A stretch of DNA of 64,000 nucleotides, from contig NZ_JAEIJD010000004.1 of assembly GCF_016307205.1 (NCBI RefSeq), positions 1-64,000 of the forward strand, written 5' to 3'. The position numbers and the translations under genes were made by a program. The notes under the pieces were generated by a model. That model made no database searches. It was not told where the DNA came from and worked only from the letters and a program-made list of their open reading frames with translations. The DNA is from Pontibaca salina (lineage in GTDB: Bacteria; Pseudomonadota; Alphaproteobacteria; Rhodobacterales; Rhodobacteraceae). Of this stretch, positions 1 through 9,152 are shown piece by piece; within the stretch, counting starts at the first letter, position 1; each line of letters begins with the position of its first letter.

Positions 1-647
1 TGACCGTCGCACCCAACCGAACCACCAATCCCGATCGTCGGAATAGAAACCTCAGACGTAATCAAATCAGCAAGATCAGCAGGCATCTTCTCCAAAACAA
101 TTGAAAATGCGCCGGCCTCGGCGGTGGCTTTGGCATCGGCGCACACTGCCTCTGCAGCGCTGCCCATGCCCTGCGCACGGTAACCGCCAAGCGTGTTGAC
201 CGATTGAGGCGTCAACCCCACATGCGCCATCACCGGAATGCCCCGATCCACCAGGAAACGGATTGTCTCGGCCATATCGCGCCCACCTTCAAGCTTCACC
301 GCCCCGGCGCCTGTTTCAGTCATGATCCGGGCAGCGTTGCGAAACGCCTGCTGAGGGCTTTCCTCGTAGCTGCCGAAGGGCATATCCACCACCATCAGGG
401 CGCGGTTCAATCCGCGAAAGACGGCTTGACCGTGAAGGATCATCATCTCGAGGGTGACCTGCAAGGTCGAGGGCAAACCATGCAGAACCATACCAAGGCT
501 ATCACCAACCAGAACGACGTCACATTCCTGATCGACAATTTGGGCGACCGGCGTGGTGTACGCGGTCAGACAGACCAGCGGCGTTCCACCTTTGCGCGCG
601 CGGATATCGCTCGCATTCAATGCCCGTTTCGAAACATACTGGCTCAT
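1..647 (-). CDS. panB: 3-methyl-2-oxobutanoate hydroxymethyltransferase (PanB), 3' end cut by window edge
   Basis: PanB transfers a hydroxymethyl group from 5,10-methylene-THF to alpha-ketoisovalerate, giving ketopantoate, the first committed step of pantothenate and CoA synthesis in the cytoplasm. About 215 N-terminal codons are visible. They include VLVGDSLGM (metal-binding Asp49), [20 protein letters not shown] and, at the window edge, [10 protein letters not shown], all PanB hallmarks. The family is usually about 275 residues, so roughly 60 C-terminal residues lie outside the window. The ATG at 647 is preceded by AAGGGAGACGGGT, a good ribosome binding site. panC, its usual partner, may lie just outside; that is inference. 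Confidence 0.93.
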   Translation of the reverse strand, partial: MSQYVSKRALNASDIRARKGGTPLVCLTAYTTPVAQIVDQECDVVLVGDSLGMVLHGLPSTLQVTLEMMILHGQAVFRGLNRALMVVDMPFGSYEESPQQAFRNAARIMTETGAGAVKLEGGRDMAETIRFLVDRGIPVMAHVGLTPQSVNTLGGYRAQGMGSAAEAVCADAKATAEAGAFSIVLEKMPADLADLITSEVSIPTIGIGGSVGCDG

Positions 648-1141
648 ACCCGTCTCCCTTATTTCCCTCACGGAAAGATTGATAGGATGCAGCGATGCCG
701 CTTGCAACCTTGCAGCTACAGGATTCAACAATGCCCTCGGCTGCAAGCACAGGCGCGTAGAGACTTGTTAAGAAAGGCGACCATTCCGGGGCCGCGTGTT
801 GCAACCATCGACGCTAGAAATTCAGCGGCCAGCCCGACCGGTATCTTGTTGCAGAAAGTGAAAACCTAAATGAACCTCATTGATTGTAGGGCAGGGGCTC
901 GATCTGAGAAAGTTTGGGATGCCGGGTGAGATATGATTACCGGCCGACGGACTGCGCAGGGCAGCGGTTTGGGTTGTTTTATTTGTACCGAGATTGCAGA
1001 ATTGTTTTACTGAAGCTGAAGTTTACTTTGTCATCACCGGTTTTTTGAACGGCGGGGTTGTTTTGGGCGAAATTTGGCAAAATAGGGCGGATTTCATGTG
1101 TGTGATCTGTTCAGAGTAGCCCTCACCAGTCAAAGTTCTGC
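648..1141. other. 494-base intergenic region, no gene seen
   Basis: This lies between the divergent panB and GMC oxidoreductase genes and must hold both promoters. The half next to the oxidoreductase (about 950-1100) is richer in A and T than the flanking genes. Short open frames here have no recognisable product. I see no clear hairpin, tRNA or repeat. Confidence 0.5.
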
Positions 1142-2719
1142 GTGGCATCTATGACCAGCGAATTGTGCGACCGGCACTGGGACGTCATCGTGATCGGTAC
1201 GGGGATCGGCGGTGGAACCATCGGCCGGCATCTCGCCGAAAATGGTTTGGCGGTTCTGTTTCTGGAAAAGGGTCATGCCGGGCAGCGTAGCGCAACAAAC
1301 GGGCTAGGTGCAGATACGATCACCGATCCCACCGCCCGCATGACACAGGGATGGTGGCCCGACAGAGTTAGTCTATGCCTAAACGGGCGCGAGACTCAGC
1401 CCTTTGTGCCAATTGGGGCCGGGGTTGGTGGTTCATCGGTTTTCTATGCTGCAACGCTCGAGCGACCCGAAGCGCATGATCTTGATGACAGTGCCGAGCG
1501 TCCGCACCCGACCGGCGGCTGGCCGGTCAACTATCACCAGATGTTGCCATATTATGACCGTGCCGAAGCCCTTTATCATGTCCGCGGCGAGACCGATCCG
1601 CTGAACGGTCATTCTGCGGCGCGGTTGGGCGCGCCGCTGCCGATTGCGCAGGGCGATAGCCGGATGATGCAGCGAATGCGCGCCGGTGGATTGCATCCTT
1701 ATCAACTTCACACCGCCTTGCGACACCTAGACGGCTGCACATTCTGTTTTGGCCGCAAGTGCCCGCGTGACTGCAAGATGGACGCGCGCTCGGCAGGGAT
1801 CGAGCCCGCGTTGAAAACCGGTCGGGCTGCGCTTTTGGATCGGTGCGAGGTGACTGAACTGGTGGGCAGACCAGATCGGATCACGCATGTCATTGCCCGA
1901 CGTGATGACGAACAACTGACATTTTCGGCGGAACGTGTCGTGCTGGCTGCTGGTGCATTATCTTCACCCCGGTTGCTATTGAACTCGCGGGCGGAGCACT
2001 GGCCACACGGCTGTGGCAATGGCAACGATCTGGTAGGCCGAAATCTAATGTTTCACCTTAATGAGATGTTCGCTCTTTGGCCAAGACGTGGTGAGGCTTT
2101 TCGGGAACATTCGAAATCCATTGGTTTTCGCGATCTGTATTTTGCCGAAGGTCTCAGGTTTGGGATGGTCCAATCGATGGGGCTCAACATCGAACAGGGT
2201 GATATCCTGCATTACTTGCGCAGGCGCATTGCCCGTTCACGACTGCGCTGCCTACCCGGCGCGCATCAACTGGCGCGGGTCCCCGCGATCATTGCCGCAC
2301 AGGTATTCGGGCGGGCAAAGGTCTTTGTCGGTCTGCTTGAAGATTTGCCGTATGCCGAGAACCGCGTTTTGCCCGATCCGGCACGGCCTGGCGGAATTCG
2401 CATCGATTATGGCTTTTCCGAAGAGCTTCTTGAGCGTCGCTTGATCTTTCGTCGCCTGCTCCGCTCCGCCTTAAAGGGCCAGAAAAGCTTGTTTCTCACC
2501 CATGACCCCGAGCCAAATCTGGGTCATCCCTGCGGGACCCTGAGGATGGGAGCGAACCCTGCGACAAGTGTCCTTGACCCCGCCTGCCGCGTGCATGGTC
2601 TGTGCAATCTGTGGGTCGTCGACGCTTCGTTCATGCCGACTTCGATGGGGGTAAATCCCAGTCTGACCATTGCTGCCAATGCCCTGCGGGTAGCCGATCA
2701 AATTGCGGAGCGGCAGTGA
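1142..2719 (+). CDS. GMC-family FAD-dependent oxidoreductase
   Basis: A 525-residue flavoprotein of the glucose-methanol-choline oxidoreductase family, which oxidises alcohols or sugars. The N-terminal FAD fold shows VIVIGTGIGGG at about residues 15-25. The C-terminal GMC domain shows GHPCGTLRMG, with the expected active-site His, and a second catalytic region at NPSLTIAANAL. There is an unusual cysteine cluster, C199-x2-C202-x4-C207-x3-C211. Some multi-subunit members carry Fe-S clusters, but no small subunit or cytochrome partner is adjacent. There is no obvious signal peptide. The start is GTG at 1142; an in-frame ATG at 1151 is an alternative. The substrate cannot be assigned from sequence. 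Confidence 0.85.
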   Translation: MASMTSELCDRHWDVIVIGTGIGGGTIGRHLAENGLAVLFLEKGHAGQRSATNGLGADTITDPTARMTQGWWPDRVSLCLNGRETQPFVPIGAGVGGSSVFYAATLERPEAHDLDDSAERPHPTGGWPVNYHQMLPYYDRAEALYHVRGETDPLNGHSAARLGAPLPIAQGDSRMMQRMRAGGLHPYQLHTALRHLDGCTFCFGRKCPRDCKMDARSAGIEPALKTGRAALLDRCEVTELVGRPDRITHVIARRDDEQLTFSAERVVLAAGALSSPRLLLNSRAEHWPHGCGNGNDLVGRNLMFHLNEMFALWPRRGEAFREHSKSIGFRDLYFAEGLRFGMVQSMGLNIEQGDILHYLRRRIARSRLRCLPGAHQLARVPAIIAAQVFGRAKVFVGLLEDLPYAENRVLPDPARPGGIRIDYGFSEELLERRLIFRRLLRSALKGQKSLFLTHDPEPNLGHPCGTLRMGANPATSVLDPACRVHGLCNLWVVDASFMPTSMGVNPSLTIAANALRVADQIAERQ

Positions 2720-2811
2720 CCAAATCTTTTATCGACACGATTGTGCGACGAGCGCCGGAGGTAACCTTGGCCGCCCCGGACCATCTTGATTGCGGTCGAA
2801 GTCTTCACAGC

Positions 2812-2835
2812 AAAAACGCGCTTCAAAAAGCGCGT
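2812..2835 (-). terminator. Intrinsic terminator for the small conserved gene at 2861-3178
   Basis: ACGCGCTT (2816-2823) and AAGCGCGT (2828-2835) form a perfect 8-bp stem with a four-base loop. Read on the minus strand, the hairpin is followed by TTTTTG. It sits 26 bases past the stop codon of the minus-strand gene and could also stop the convergent GMC gene. Confidence 0.8.
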
Positions 2836-2860
2836 CTTTGCGATACGGATGTATTGAAAA

Positions 2861-3178
2861 TCAGGCGGCGGCCTGACGGGCAGCCTGACGCCGCTCGCTT
2901 TCTTCCCGCGACAGCGCGACCGAAGTGCGCACACCGCGGCCAACAAATTCCATCAACCCATCGACAACCCGTTCATTGGGGTCAATTCCCGCGCAAGAAA
3001 GTACTTCGCGGCCATCGCGCGAACGAGCCCAGCGGGCGATTTGCTCGGGGCCGTTGCCGTATTTTTTGTCATCGGCAATGGCATCATCTAGAGCTGCCAG
3101 TACCACGGCGGCAAAAAGTTTGCGGGCGCGATTGCCTTGTTCATTATTAAAAGCCGTTCCATCAACGAAATCTTTCAT
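2861..3178 (-). CDS. Small conserved Rhodobacteraceae protein (possibly DUF6280)
   Basis: A 105-residue soluble protein, mostly helical, with many charged residues and no signal or membrane segment. I recognise it as a conserved small hypothetical of roseobacters, probably the family named DUF6280; the family name is from memory. Motifs include NRARKLFAAVVLAALDDAI near the N terminus and GREVLSCAGIDPNERV in the middle. It is divergent from efp, with 217 bases between the genes, and is followed by a strong terminator, so it is probably monocistronic. The start ATG at 3178 has AAGGGAAACGAG before it. No function can be assigned. Confidence 0.75.
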   Translation of the reverse strand: MKDFVDGTAFNNEQGNRARKLFAAVVLAALDDAIADDKKYGNGPEQIARWARSRDGREVLSCAGIDPNERVVDGLMEFVGRGVRTSVALSREESERRQAARQAAA

Positions 3179-3271
3179 CTCGTTTCCCTTATCATTATTG
3201 CTCTTGCGATTTCTGCTTTGCGCCCCTTATGGCCTATTCAGATCGATTCGGGTACCCCGTTTAAGAATACC

Positions 3272-3294
3272 GCCCATGCGCCTAGCGCATGGGC
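3272..3294. repeat. Perfect 10-bp inverted repeat upstream of efp
   Basis: GCCCATGCGC (3272-3281) and GCGCATGGGC (3285-3294) are exact reverse complements around a CTA spacer. It lies between the divergent small conserved gene and efp, about 100 bases before the efp start. With a three-base spacer it could be a DNA operator or a tight RNA hairpin. No T-tract follows, so an intrinsic terminator is unlikely. Confidence 0.7.
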
Positions 3295-3395
3295 CTTCGC
3301 GCATGCAGCACGCGATAGGTTGTATTGCCACAACTCGCTTCGCCATATATAGGTGCGCAAACAAATCCATCAAGTTCTAGTAAGGTAACCCTCTC

Positions 3396-3959
3396 ATGGC
3401 CAAGATTAACGGCAATGAAATTCGCCCCGGCAATGTGCTGGAGCATAACGGCAGCCTGTGGGTCGCGGTTAAGGCGGATCATGTGAAACCGGGCAAGGGC
3501 GGTGCCTTTGCCCAGGTTGAATTGCGCAATCTGCGCAATGGTTCGAAATTGAACGAGCGCTTCCGCAGCGCGGACAAGGTCGAGCGTGTCCGGCTGGAAC
3601 AAAAGGACATGCAGTTCCTTTACGAAACCGACGGCATGCTGGTATTCATGGATGCGCAGACCTACGACCAAGTGGAGCTGCCGGCTGAAATTTTAGGTGA
3701 ACGTCGCCCGCTGCTTCAGGACGGGATGACCATTCAGATCGAGTTTCACGAGGAGGAGGCGCTGAACGCCTCGCTGCCGCAAAAGGTCACCTGCAAGGTT
3801 GTCGAGACCGAACCGGTGGTCAAGGGCCAGACGGCGGCAAACAGTTTCAAACCCGCCACGTTGGATAACGGGCTCAAGATCATGGTGCCGCCATTCGTCG
3901 GCCCGGATGAGGATGTCGTGGTCAACACCGAAACCATCGAATACGCTGAACGCGCCTGA
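3396..3959 (+). CDS. efp: Elongation factor P
   Basis: EF-P binds ribosomes stalled at polyproline stretches and promotes peptide bond formation. The 187-residue length is normal for the family. The tip-loop sequence KPGKGGAF places Lys34 at the position modified by EpmA/EpmB in enterobacteria; no modification gene is in this window. The C-terminal half shows the OB-fold signature around [10 protein letters not shown]. The start ATG at 3396 follows AAGGTAACCCTCTC. It is transcribed alone and converges with ygfZ 14 bases downstream. The possible promoter zone contains TATATA about 45 bases before the start and the palindrome at 3272-3294. Confidence 0.97.
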   Translation: MAKINGNEIRPGNVLEHNGSLWVAVKADHVKPGKGGAFAQVELRNLRNGSKLNERFRSADKVERVRLEQKDMQFLYETDGMLVFMDAQTYDQVELPAEILGERRPLLQDGMTIQIEFHEEEALNASLPQKVTCKVVETEPVVKGQTAANSFKPATLDNGLKIMVPPFVGPDEDVVVNTETIEYAERA

Positions 3960-3973
3960 TCCCTGCCTGCCGG

Positions 3974-4708
3974 TCACTCCCGATGTAGCGTAGCGTCGCC
4001 CGCCTGCATCTCGCCCGTAGCACGGTCAAAGCGCAGATAGGCAATGCCCCTGCCATTGGCCTGTGTATACAGCGTTCCGGCCGGTCTGTCGTCGGTGGTG
4101 ACCGGAGCGCCCACAGGGGCGCTGCCATCGATGAGCACGCGGACGAGCCCTTTGCGCAATTCTGTCCTGTGCCGCATTCGTGCGGTGACTTCCTGTCCGA
4201 CGAAACAGCCTTTGCGGAAGTCGACACCGTTCAAACGGTCAAATCCCGCCTCCAAAATGAAGCTATCGGGCGTCAATTCGATGCCGCTTTCGGGGATACA
4301 GTGGGCCACGCGGATCGCGTCCCAGTCGGTGCCGTCGTCATTGGCTGGGGCCGCAGTATAGGCCCGCCAGCCGAGAGCTTCATGGCGTGGGTCGGGCAGT
4401 GCGCCCTCGGGTGCTGGGCCGGTGCCGCGTTGCAAGTTCAGGCCGGAGTCCTCGATCGTGACATCCGAGCGCAGCTTGTACATGCTTAGACGTTTCGCCA
4501 GATCGTCAGCCAGCGGGTCGGCAACGTCCAGCAAGACCGCGTCAGCCTCGGCTGCGAGGAAGAAATCTGCGATATATTTGCCTTGGGGCGTCAGCAGCGC
4601 GCTATAGACAAGACCCTGATCGAGCTTGCGAATGTCGTTGGTGACCAGCCCTTGCAGGAAGTCGAGCCTATCGCTGCCTGAAATCCGGAAGATACGGCGC
4701 GATGTCAT
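3974..4708 (-). CDS. ygfZ: YgfZ/CAF17-type folate-binding Fe-S protein
   Basis: A 244-residue GcvT-fold protein of the YgfZ/Iba57 family, which uses folate to help maintain or assemble Fe-S clusters in certain enzymes. The diagnostic motif KGCFVGQE is at residues 166-173, with the conserved Cys168. The N-terminal region has the family's GSDRLDFLQGLVTND. I chose the ATG at 4708 because AAGGAG lies six bases upstream; an in-frame ATG at 4732 lacks such a site. It converges with efp and is divergent from the glycosyltransferase gene. Two further Fe-S genes (mrp, nfu-type) lie 22 kb away; no direct linkage is visible. Confidence 0.9.
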   Translation of the reverse strand: MTSRRIFRISGSDRLDFLQGLVTNDIRKLDQGLVYSALLTPQGKYIADFFLAAEADAVLLDVADPLADDLAKRLSMYKLRSDVTIEDSGLNLQRGTGPAPEGALPDPRHEALGWRAYTAAPANDDGTDWDAIRVAHCIPESGIELTPDSFILEAGFDRLNGVDFRKGCFVGQEVTARMRHRTELRKGLVRVLIDGSAPVGAPVTTDDRPAGTLYTQANGRGIAYLRFDRATGEMQAGDATLHRE

Positions 4709-4776
4709 TGTGTTCTCCTTGTGTCCAGTCATCTATCATATAACAGCAGCGGCAACGTTTAACAGAGCATGCATCA

Positions 4777-5460
4777 ATGCAAGCCCCAATCAGTGTCATC
4801 ATCCCCACGCTGAATGTCTCTGGCGATCTTACCGGGTGCATCAAGGCCTTGGCCGAAGGGCAGGCGGCGGGGCTGATCCGGGAAATCATCGTGACCGATG
4901 GCGGATCGACGGATCGGACCTGTGTGATCGCGCGCGATCTGGGTGCGCATATCGTCACCGGTCCACCCTCGCGCGGGGGGCAGTTGCGGCGCGGCGTGGC
5001 GGCGGCGCAGGGGCCGTGGCTGCTGGTTCTACATGCGGACAGCATCCTTGCGCCCGGGTGGAGCGGCCCGGTGGCGGAGCATATCGCGCAGGGGCAGGGC
5101 GCGGGCTGGTTTCGTCTGACTTTTCGTGCGCGGGGCCTGGCGCCTTCAGTGGTCGGAGCGTGGGCCAATCTGCGTGCCCGCATGTTTGCGCTGCCTTATG
5201 GCGATCAGGGCTTGCTGCTATCGCTGGCTGATTACGACCTTGCTGGCGGCTATCCGGATCAGCGACTGATGGAGGATGTCGCGTTGGTGCGCGCTTTGTC
5301 GTGTCCATTGGTGCGCCTGAATGCGACCATCACCACAAGCGCTGTCCGATATCTAAGCGATGGCTGGCTGCGGCGTGGCGCGGGTAATATTTGGACGTTG
5401 ATCCGCTATTTGTCCGGAGTCTGCCCAGAATCTCTGGCCGACCGCTATCAGCGCAAGTAA
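4777..5460 (+). CDS. Family 2 glycosyltransferase (TIGR04283-like)
   Basis: A 227-residue GT-A fold transferase. ISVIIPTLN at the N terminus and IIVTDGGSTD (Asp41) are the nucleotide-sugar binding signature. The DxD equivalent is HADS at residues 86-89. RLMEDVALV in the C-terminal half is the usual catalytic acid region. It resembles the TIGR04283 group, often annotated as arsenosugar or glycolipid-related, but I see no arsenic gene or TIGR04282 partner nearby, so its acceptor is unknown. There are no transmembrane segments. The gene converges with the MsbA-like exporter, only six bases apart. Confidence 0.85.
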   Translation: MQAPISVIIPTLNVSGDLTGCIKALAEGQAAGLIREIIVTDGGSTDRTCVIARDLGAHIVTGPPSRGGQLRRGVAAAQGPWLLVLHADSILAPGWSGPVAEHIAQGQGAGWFRLTFRARGLAPSVVGAWANLRARMFALPYGDQGLLLSLADYDLAGGYPDQRLMEDVALVRALSCPLVRLNATITTSAVRYLSDGWLRRGAGNIWTLIRYLSGVCPESLADRYQRK

Positions 5461-5466
5461 TTGGGG

Positions 5467-7347
5467 TTAACCCAGAAAACGGACGGCCAGTCGTCGCAAT
5501 ATACCGGGTTCTCGCCCGTCAACCTTGGGCATATGCGGTGCCAATGCGGCGGTTCCCTTACGATCGATCACCTCTTTGCCAGACTGGAACTGCAACCGGT
5601 AGAGATCGGCATAGATGCCACCGCGCGCCAGTAACTCGTCATGGGTTCCGGAGTCCACCACTTGCCCGCGATCCATCACCACGATGCGATCGGCGTTCTG
5701 GATGGTGGATAGGCGATGCGCGATCACCAGCGTCGTGCGCCCGCCCGCGAGCTTCTCCAGCGCGCTTTGCACGATCTTTTCCGATTGTGCATCCAGTGCG
5801 CTGGTGGCCTCGTCCAGCAGCAGGATCGGTGTGTTGCGCAGCAGGGCGCGTGCGATCACGACGCGCTGTCTCTGCCCGCCCGACAGAGCCGAGCCGCGCG
5901 GTCCCACCAGAGTGTCCAACCCGTCAGGGAGATTAGACAAAAAATCGCTGACATGGGCGGCTTCCAGCACCGGTTGCAGGTCGGCATCGCTGATATCCGT
6001 GCGCCCAAGGAGGATATTGTCGCGCAGGGTTTCATCAAACAGCAGCGCCTCCTGACTGACGACCGAAAACAGGTCGCGCAGCGATTCAAGTTCCATGCGC
6101 GCAACCGGGACATCGCTGATTTTCACCTCTCCGGCTTGCGGATCGACCAGCCGGGTCAGCACATTGAACACGCTAGATTTACCCGCGCCCGACGCCCCGA
6201 CCAGCGCCGTGGTCTTGCCCGCCTCGGCATGTAAGGTCAGGTCGTCCAGCACCGTCGCCTCACCATAGCGCAATGTGACGCCGGTCAAGGCCACATCGGG
6301 CAGCCCCGTGGGCGCTGCCACAGGCTCGGCCGGCGAGGCCAGCAGGATCGGCGCGTCCATCAGCTCTTTCAGCCGTTCCAGCGCGGCGGCGGCGACTTGC
6401 CACGTGCCACTGACCGCTGCAAGACGGCGCATCGGGTCGAAGGCGAGACCGATGGCGGTGAAAAAGCTCATAAACTCACCGACGGTCTTCTTGCCCTCGA
6501 TGATCTCGGAGCCACCCAGAAAGAGCACCCCCATGAAGCCCAACCCCGCCATCACATCGATCACCCCGGTGATCGCAGCGGTGCCGAATGTGGCGCGGAT
6601 TTCCGAGCGCACGAAAGTACCCGTATGCTTTTCGAACCGACCGGTTTGATAGCGTTCGAGGTTGTTCAATTTGATCGGCACGATGCCGTGAAAGATCTCG
6701 TCCAGCCGCGTGGCAAGGGTCGCGCCGAGATCACGCGCCTGGCTGGCTTTCTTGCGCACATAGCGCTGCCCGGAAAAAATGGGCAGAAAGGCCAGCGGCA
6801 CGCCAACCAGCATCACCAAAGTCCAGCGCCAATCGATATTGATTGCCACCCCAAGCAGGATAATCAGCGAGATGAAATCACGCCCTGCGCCGGTGATAAT
6901 CGCGCGCCAGACTGCGTTGACCGATCCCACATCGGATTGGATCCGCTGGATCAGATAGCCGGGCGGATGGGTCTGGTGAAACGAAGCATCCTGCCGGATC
7001 AGCCGTTTCAGAAGATCAACGCGCAGATGGGCAGCCGTCAGTTGCGAAATTCGCGACAGCAGCACCTTTTGCACCACGCCCGACAGACCGCGGATCGTGA
7101 AGACCACTAAGAAAATAATGCTGACCCAGACCAATGCTTGACTGTTGCCCTGCACGAACACGGTATCGAACATGGGTTTCATCATGTAACTGATCGCGCC
7201 GACGGTGCTGCCTTCGATCAGCATGAAGAACAGCGCGATGAACAGCACGCCGAAGTGCTGACGCAGATACCCCCGCCACAGCCAGCCCATCAGCTCGGCT
7301 ATAGATTTTTGCTTAGTTTTGGGTGGATTATGCGCTTTATTCTGCAT
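5467..7347 (-). CDS. MsbA-like ABC exporter, fused permease and ATPase
   Basis: A 626-residue half-transporter: an N-terminal six-helix membrane domain (about residues 20-330) and a C-terminal nucleotide-binding domain. The latter shows Walker A GASGAGKSS, signature LSGGQRQR, Walker B ILLLDEATSALD and the H-loop IAHRLST. It probably acts as a homodimer exporting a lipid or other amphiphile across the inner membrane; MsbA, the lipid A flippase, is the nearest well-known relative. The ATG at 7347 gives the usual length. A longer frame starting at 7488 would run into the aminotransferase gene and adds no recognisable sequence. It follows the aminotransferase by 68 bases on the same strand. Confidence 0.9.
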   Translation of the reverse strand: MQNKAHNPPKTKQKSIAELMGWLWRGYLRQHFGVLFIALFFMLIEGSTVGAISYMMKPMFDTVFVQGNSQALVWVSIIFLVVFTIRGLSGVVQKVLLSRISQLTAAHLRVDLLKRLIRQDASFHQTHPPGYLIQRIQSDVGSVNAVWRAIITGAGRDFISLIILLGVAINIDWRWTLVMLVGVPLAFLPIFSGQRYVRKKASQARDLGATLATRLDEIFHGIVPIKLNNLERYQTGRFEKHTGTFVRSEIRATFGTAAITGVIDVMAGLGFMGVLFLGGSEIIEGKKTVGEFMSFFTAIGLAFDPMRRLAAVSGTWQVAAAALERLKELMDAPILLASPAEPVAAPTGLPDVALTGVTLRYGEATVLDDLTLHAEAGKTTALVGASGAGKSSVFNVLTRLVDPQAGEVKISDVPVARMELESLRDLFSVVSQEALLFDETLRDNILLGRTDISDADLQPVLEAAHVSDFLSNLPDGLDTLVGPRGSALSGGQRQRVVIARALLRNTPILLLDEATSALDAQSEKIVQSALEKLAGGRTTLVIAHRLSTIQNADRIVVMDRGQVVDSGTHDELLARGGIYADLYRLQFQSGKEVIDRKGTAALAPHMPKVDGREPGILRRLAVRFLG

Positions 7348-7415
7348 GTACCCTGCTCTTGAATGTCGCTGCCGTGTAATCTGCGTGGTACCCCGGCACA
7401 AGCGATGAAGACCGG

Positions 7416-8522
7416 TCAGCCGCGCGCGGCTTCCAACGCAGAGGGAAGGGCGGCGGCAAAGATTTTCAACTGATCCATCGGGCCACAACTAACTCGGATG
7501 CAGCGATCTTGGGGTGCGACAAAGGGCATTCGCACGAAAACGCCCTGCTGGATCAGGTTGTCCAGAACCGCTTTGGCAAAACTCCCGTCGCCGCCACAAT
7601 CAATTGCGACGAAATTTGTGGCCGAGGGCAGCGCGTACAGCCCGTTATCCTGCGCGATTTGCGCGATTCGGTCGCGGGCTCGGCTGATTTTCCGCTGGAC
7701 ATGGGCCAGCCAATCGCCATCCTGCAAGGCCGCCAGTGCACCGGCTTGCGCAGCGCGGTTCATCCCGAAATGATTGCGCACCTTGTTGAAAGCCTCAATC
7801 AGATCCGGTGCAGCAATCGCGTACCCCACGCGCGCCCCGGCCATGCCGTACACTTTGGAAAAGGTGCGCAACCGGATCACGCGCGGATCATCTGGTCTTA
7901 TCGGTGCGGCGGTCCCCTCTGGCGCGCATTCGACATAGGCTTCGTCCAAAACCAGCAAGCAGCCTTCGGGCAGCGCATCCATCGCCGCGACAACGCTTGT
8001 GCCGCTGTGCCAAGTGCCCATCGGGTTATCGGGATTGGCCAGATAGACCAGTTTCGCATCGACTTGTGCAGCTTTGGCGAGCAAACTGGTCGGGTCTTCG
8101 CGGCCATCCACATAGGGCACCCTATGCAAGACGCCGCCGAAGCCGGTCACGTGATAGTTGAACGTTGGATAGGCACCGTCCGAGGTCACCACCGCATCGC
8201 CGGGCCCGACAATCAACCGCACCAGATAGCCCAGTAGCCCGTCGATGCCTTCGCCCACCATGATGTTGGCAGGTTCGGTGCCATGGTGCGCCGCAAGGGC
8301 AGCGCGCAGGTCATGGCTTTGGGAATCGCCATATTTCCAGATATCGCCAGCGGCCTTCCGCATTGCTGCAATCGCACGCGGTGAGGTGCCAAAGCCGTTC
8401 TCGTTGGCACCAATCCGGGCGGCAAAGGGGGCGCCGCGCGCCCGCTCATGGGTTTCGGGGCCGACAAACGGCACATTGGCAGGCAGCGACCGGGCGAGCG
8501 AAGTGTAGCGCGGATATGTCAT
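7416..8522 (-). CDS. PLP-dependent aminotransferase, HisC-like
   Basis: A 368-residue fold-type I aminotransferase resembling histidinol-phosphate aminotransferase. GANENGFGTSP near residue 38 is the substrate-loop motif. ANPDNPMGT, LDEAYVE (Asp193) and SKVYGMAGARVGY mark the PLP site, with the Schiff-base lysine at Lys223. No other histidine-biosynthesis gene is nearby, so it could equally act on aromatic amino acids; the name hisC is not assigned. I chose the ATG at 8522 over 8558 because MTYPRYTSLARSLP matches the usual start of these proteins. Confidence 0.85.
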   Translation of the reverse strand: MTYPRYTSLARSLPANVPFVGPETHERARGAPFAARIGANENGFGTSPRAIAAMRKAAGDIWKYGDSQSHDLRAALAAHHGTEPANIMVGEGIDGLLGYLVRLIVGPGDAVVTSDGAYPTFNYHVTGFGGVLHRVPYVDGREDPTSLLAKAAQVDAKLVYLANPDNPMGTWHSGTSVVAAMDALPEGCLLVLDEAYVECAPEGTAAPIRPDDPRVIRLRTFSKVYGMAGARVGYAIAAPDLIEAFNKVRNHFGMNRAAQAGALAALQDGDWLAHVQRKISRARDRIAQIAQDNGLYALPSATNFVAIDCGGDGSFAKAVLDNLIQQGVFVRMPFVAPQDRCIRVSCGPMDQLKIFAAALPSALEAARG

Positions 8523-8568
8523 AACAATCAGATAAGCCCAAGCCGTCGCGCCGAGCAAGGGCGGCGTA

Positions 8569-8967
8569 TCACTCTGCGTCGGGCCGTGTCAGGATAAAGA
8601 CAGCCGCGCCCGACAGGCAGATCGCCTGCACCGTCAGAACAATCCAGCCCAGTCCCGCGATCGCGCTGGCCAAAAAGACCAGCGCCATGACCGATACGGC
8701 CAGTCGTTTGATCGGCCGGGGAATGGCGCCATGTGTCTCCCAGTCGAGGATCAATGGGCCAAAGGTGCGATGGCCGATCAGCCAGGCGCGCAGTCTCGGT
8801 GATCCTTTGCCAAAGCAATATGCGGCCAAAAGCACGAAGGGCGTGGTCGGCAGAACCGGCAGCACCACCCCCAGCACCCCCAGCACCAGCGCCAGCCAGC
8901 CTGCAAAGGTCCACAGAAGACGGGGCAGGAGGCGGCGCGGCGGGGTTTCGGGTAAATGCGGCTCCAT
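8569..8967 (-). CDS. DUF454/YbaN family inner-membrane protein
   Basis: A 132-residue integral membrane protein of the DUF454 (YbaN) family, whose function is unknown. The family signature is GVVLPVLPTTPFVLLAAYCFGKGSP, given here only as its key parts: LPTTPF and the following FGKGSPR. Two hydrophobic stretches occupy about residues 18-48 and a helical pair about residues 90-125. It is 46 bases upstream of the aminotransferase on the same strand, so co-transcription is likely. The start ATG is at 8967. Confidence 0.85.
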   Translation of the reverse strand: MEPHLPETPPRRLLPRLLWTFAGWLALVLGVLGVVLPVLPTTPFVLLAAYCFGKGSPRLRAWLIGHRTFGPLILDWETHGAIPRPIKRLAVSVMALVFLASAIAGLGWIVLTVQAICLSGAAVFILTRPDAE

Positions 8968-9104
8968 TTGGTGCTTCTTGTGCTACGGCAGATCGCCCCG
9001 ATGGGTAGAGGCCGCCGCAGCGGAAGTAAATCGCGCTAAGGCGTCACATCCGACGGGATGCGTCGGGCCTGTTTCGGCTATGCTGAGCGCGTCCGCCCTA
9101 GGTC

Positions 9105-9137
9105 AGGTCGCGGCCCGGATGCAAAGGCCGCGAACCT
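9105..9137 (-). terminator. GC-rich hairpin downstream of valS
   Basis: The arms AGGTCGCGGCC (9105-9115) and GGCCGCGAACCT (9126-9137) pair almost fully, with one bulged base, 16 bases past the valS stop. There is no T-tract on the minus strand, so this is a candidate terminator or mRNA 3'-end stabiliser rather than a textbook intrinsic terminator. Confidence 0.45.
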
Positions 9138-9152
9138 GAAATCCGATAACGC

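Noticed and set aside
204-869. A 221-codon plus-strand frame over panB
   Set aside because: It is a shadow of panB, which shows full PanB motifs on the other strand.
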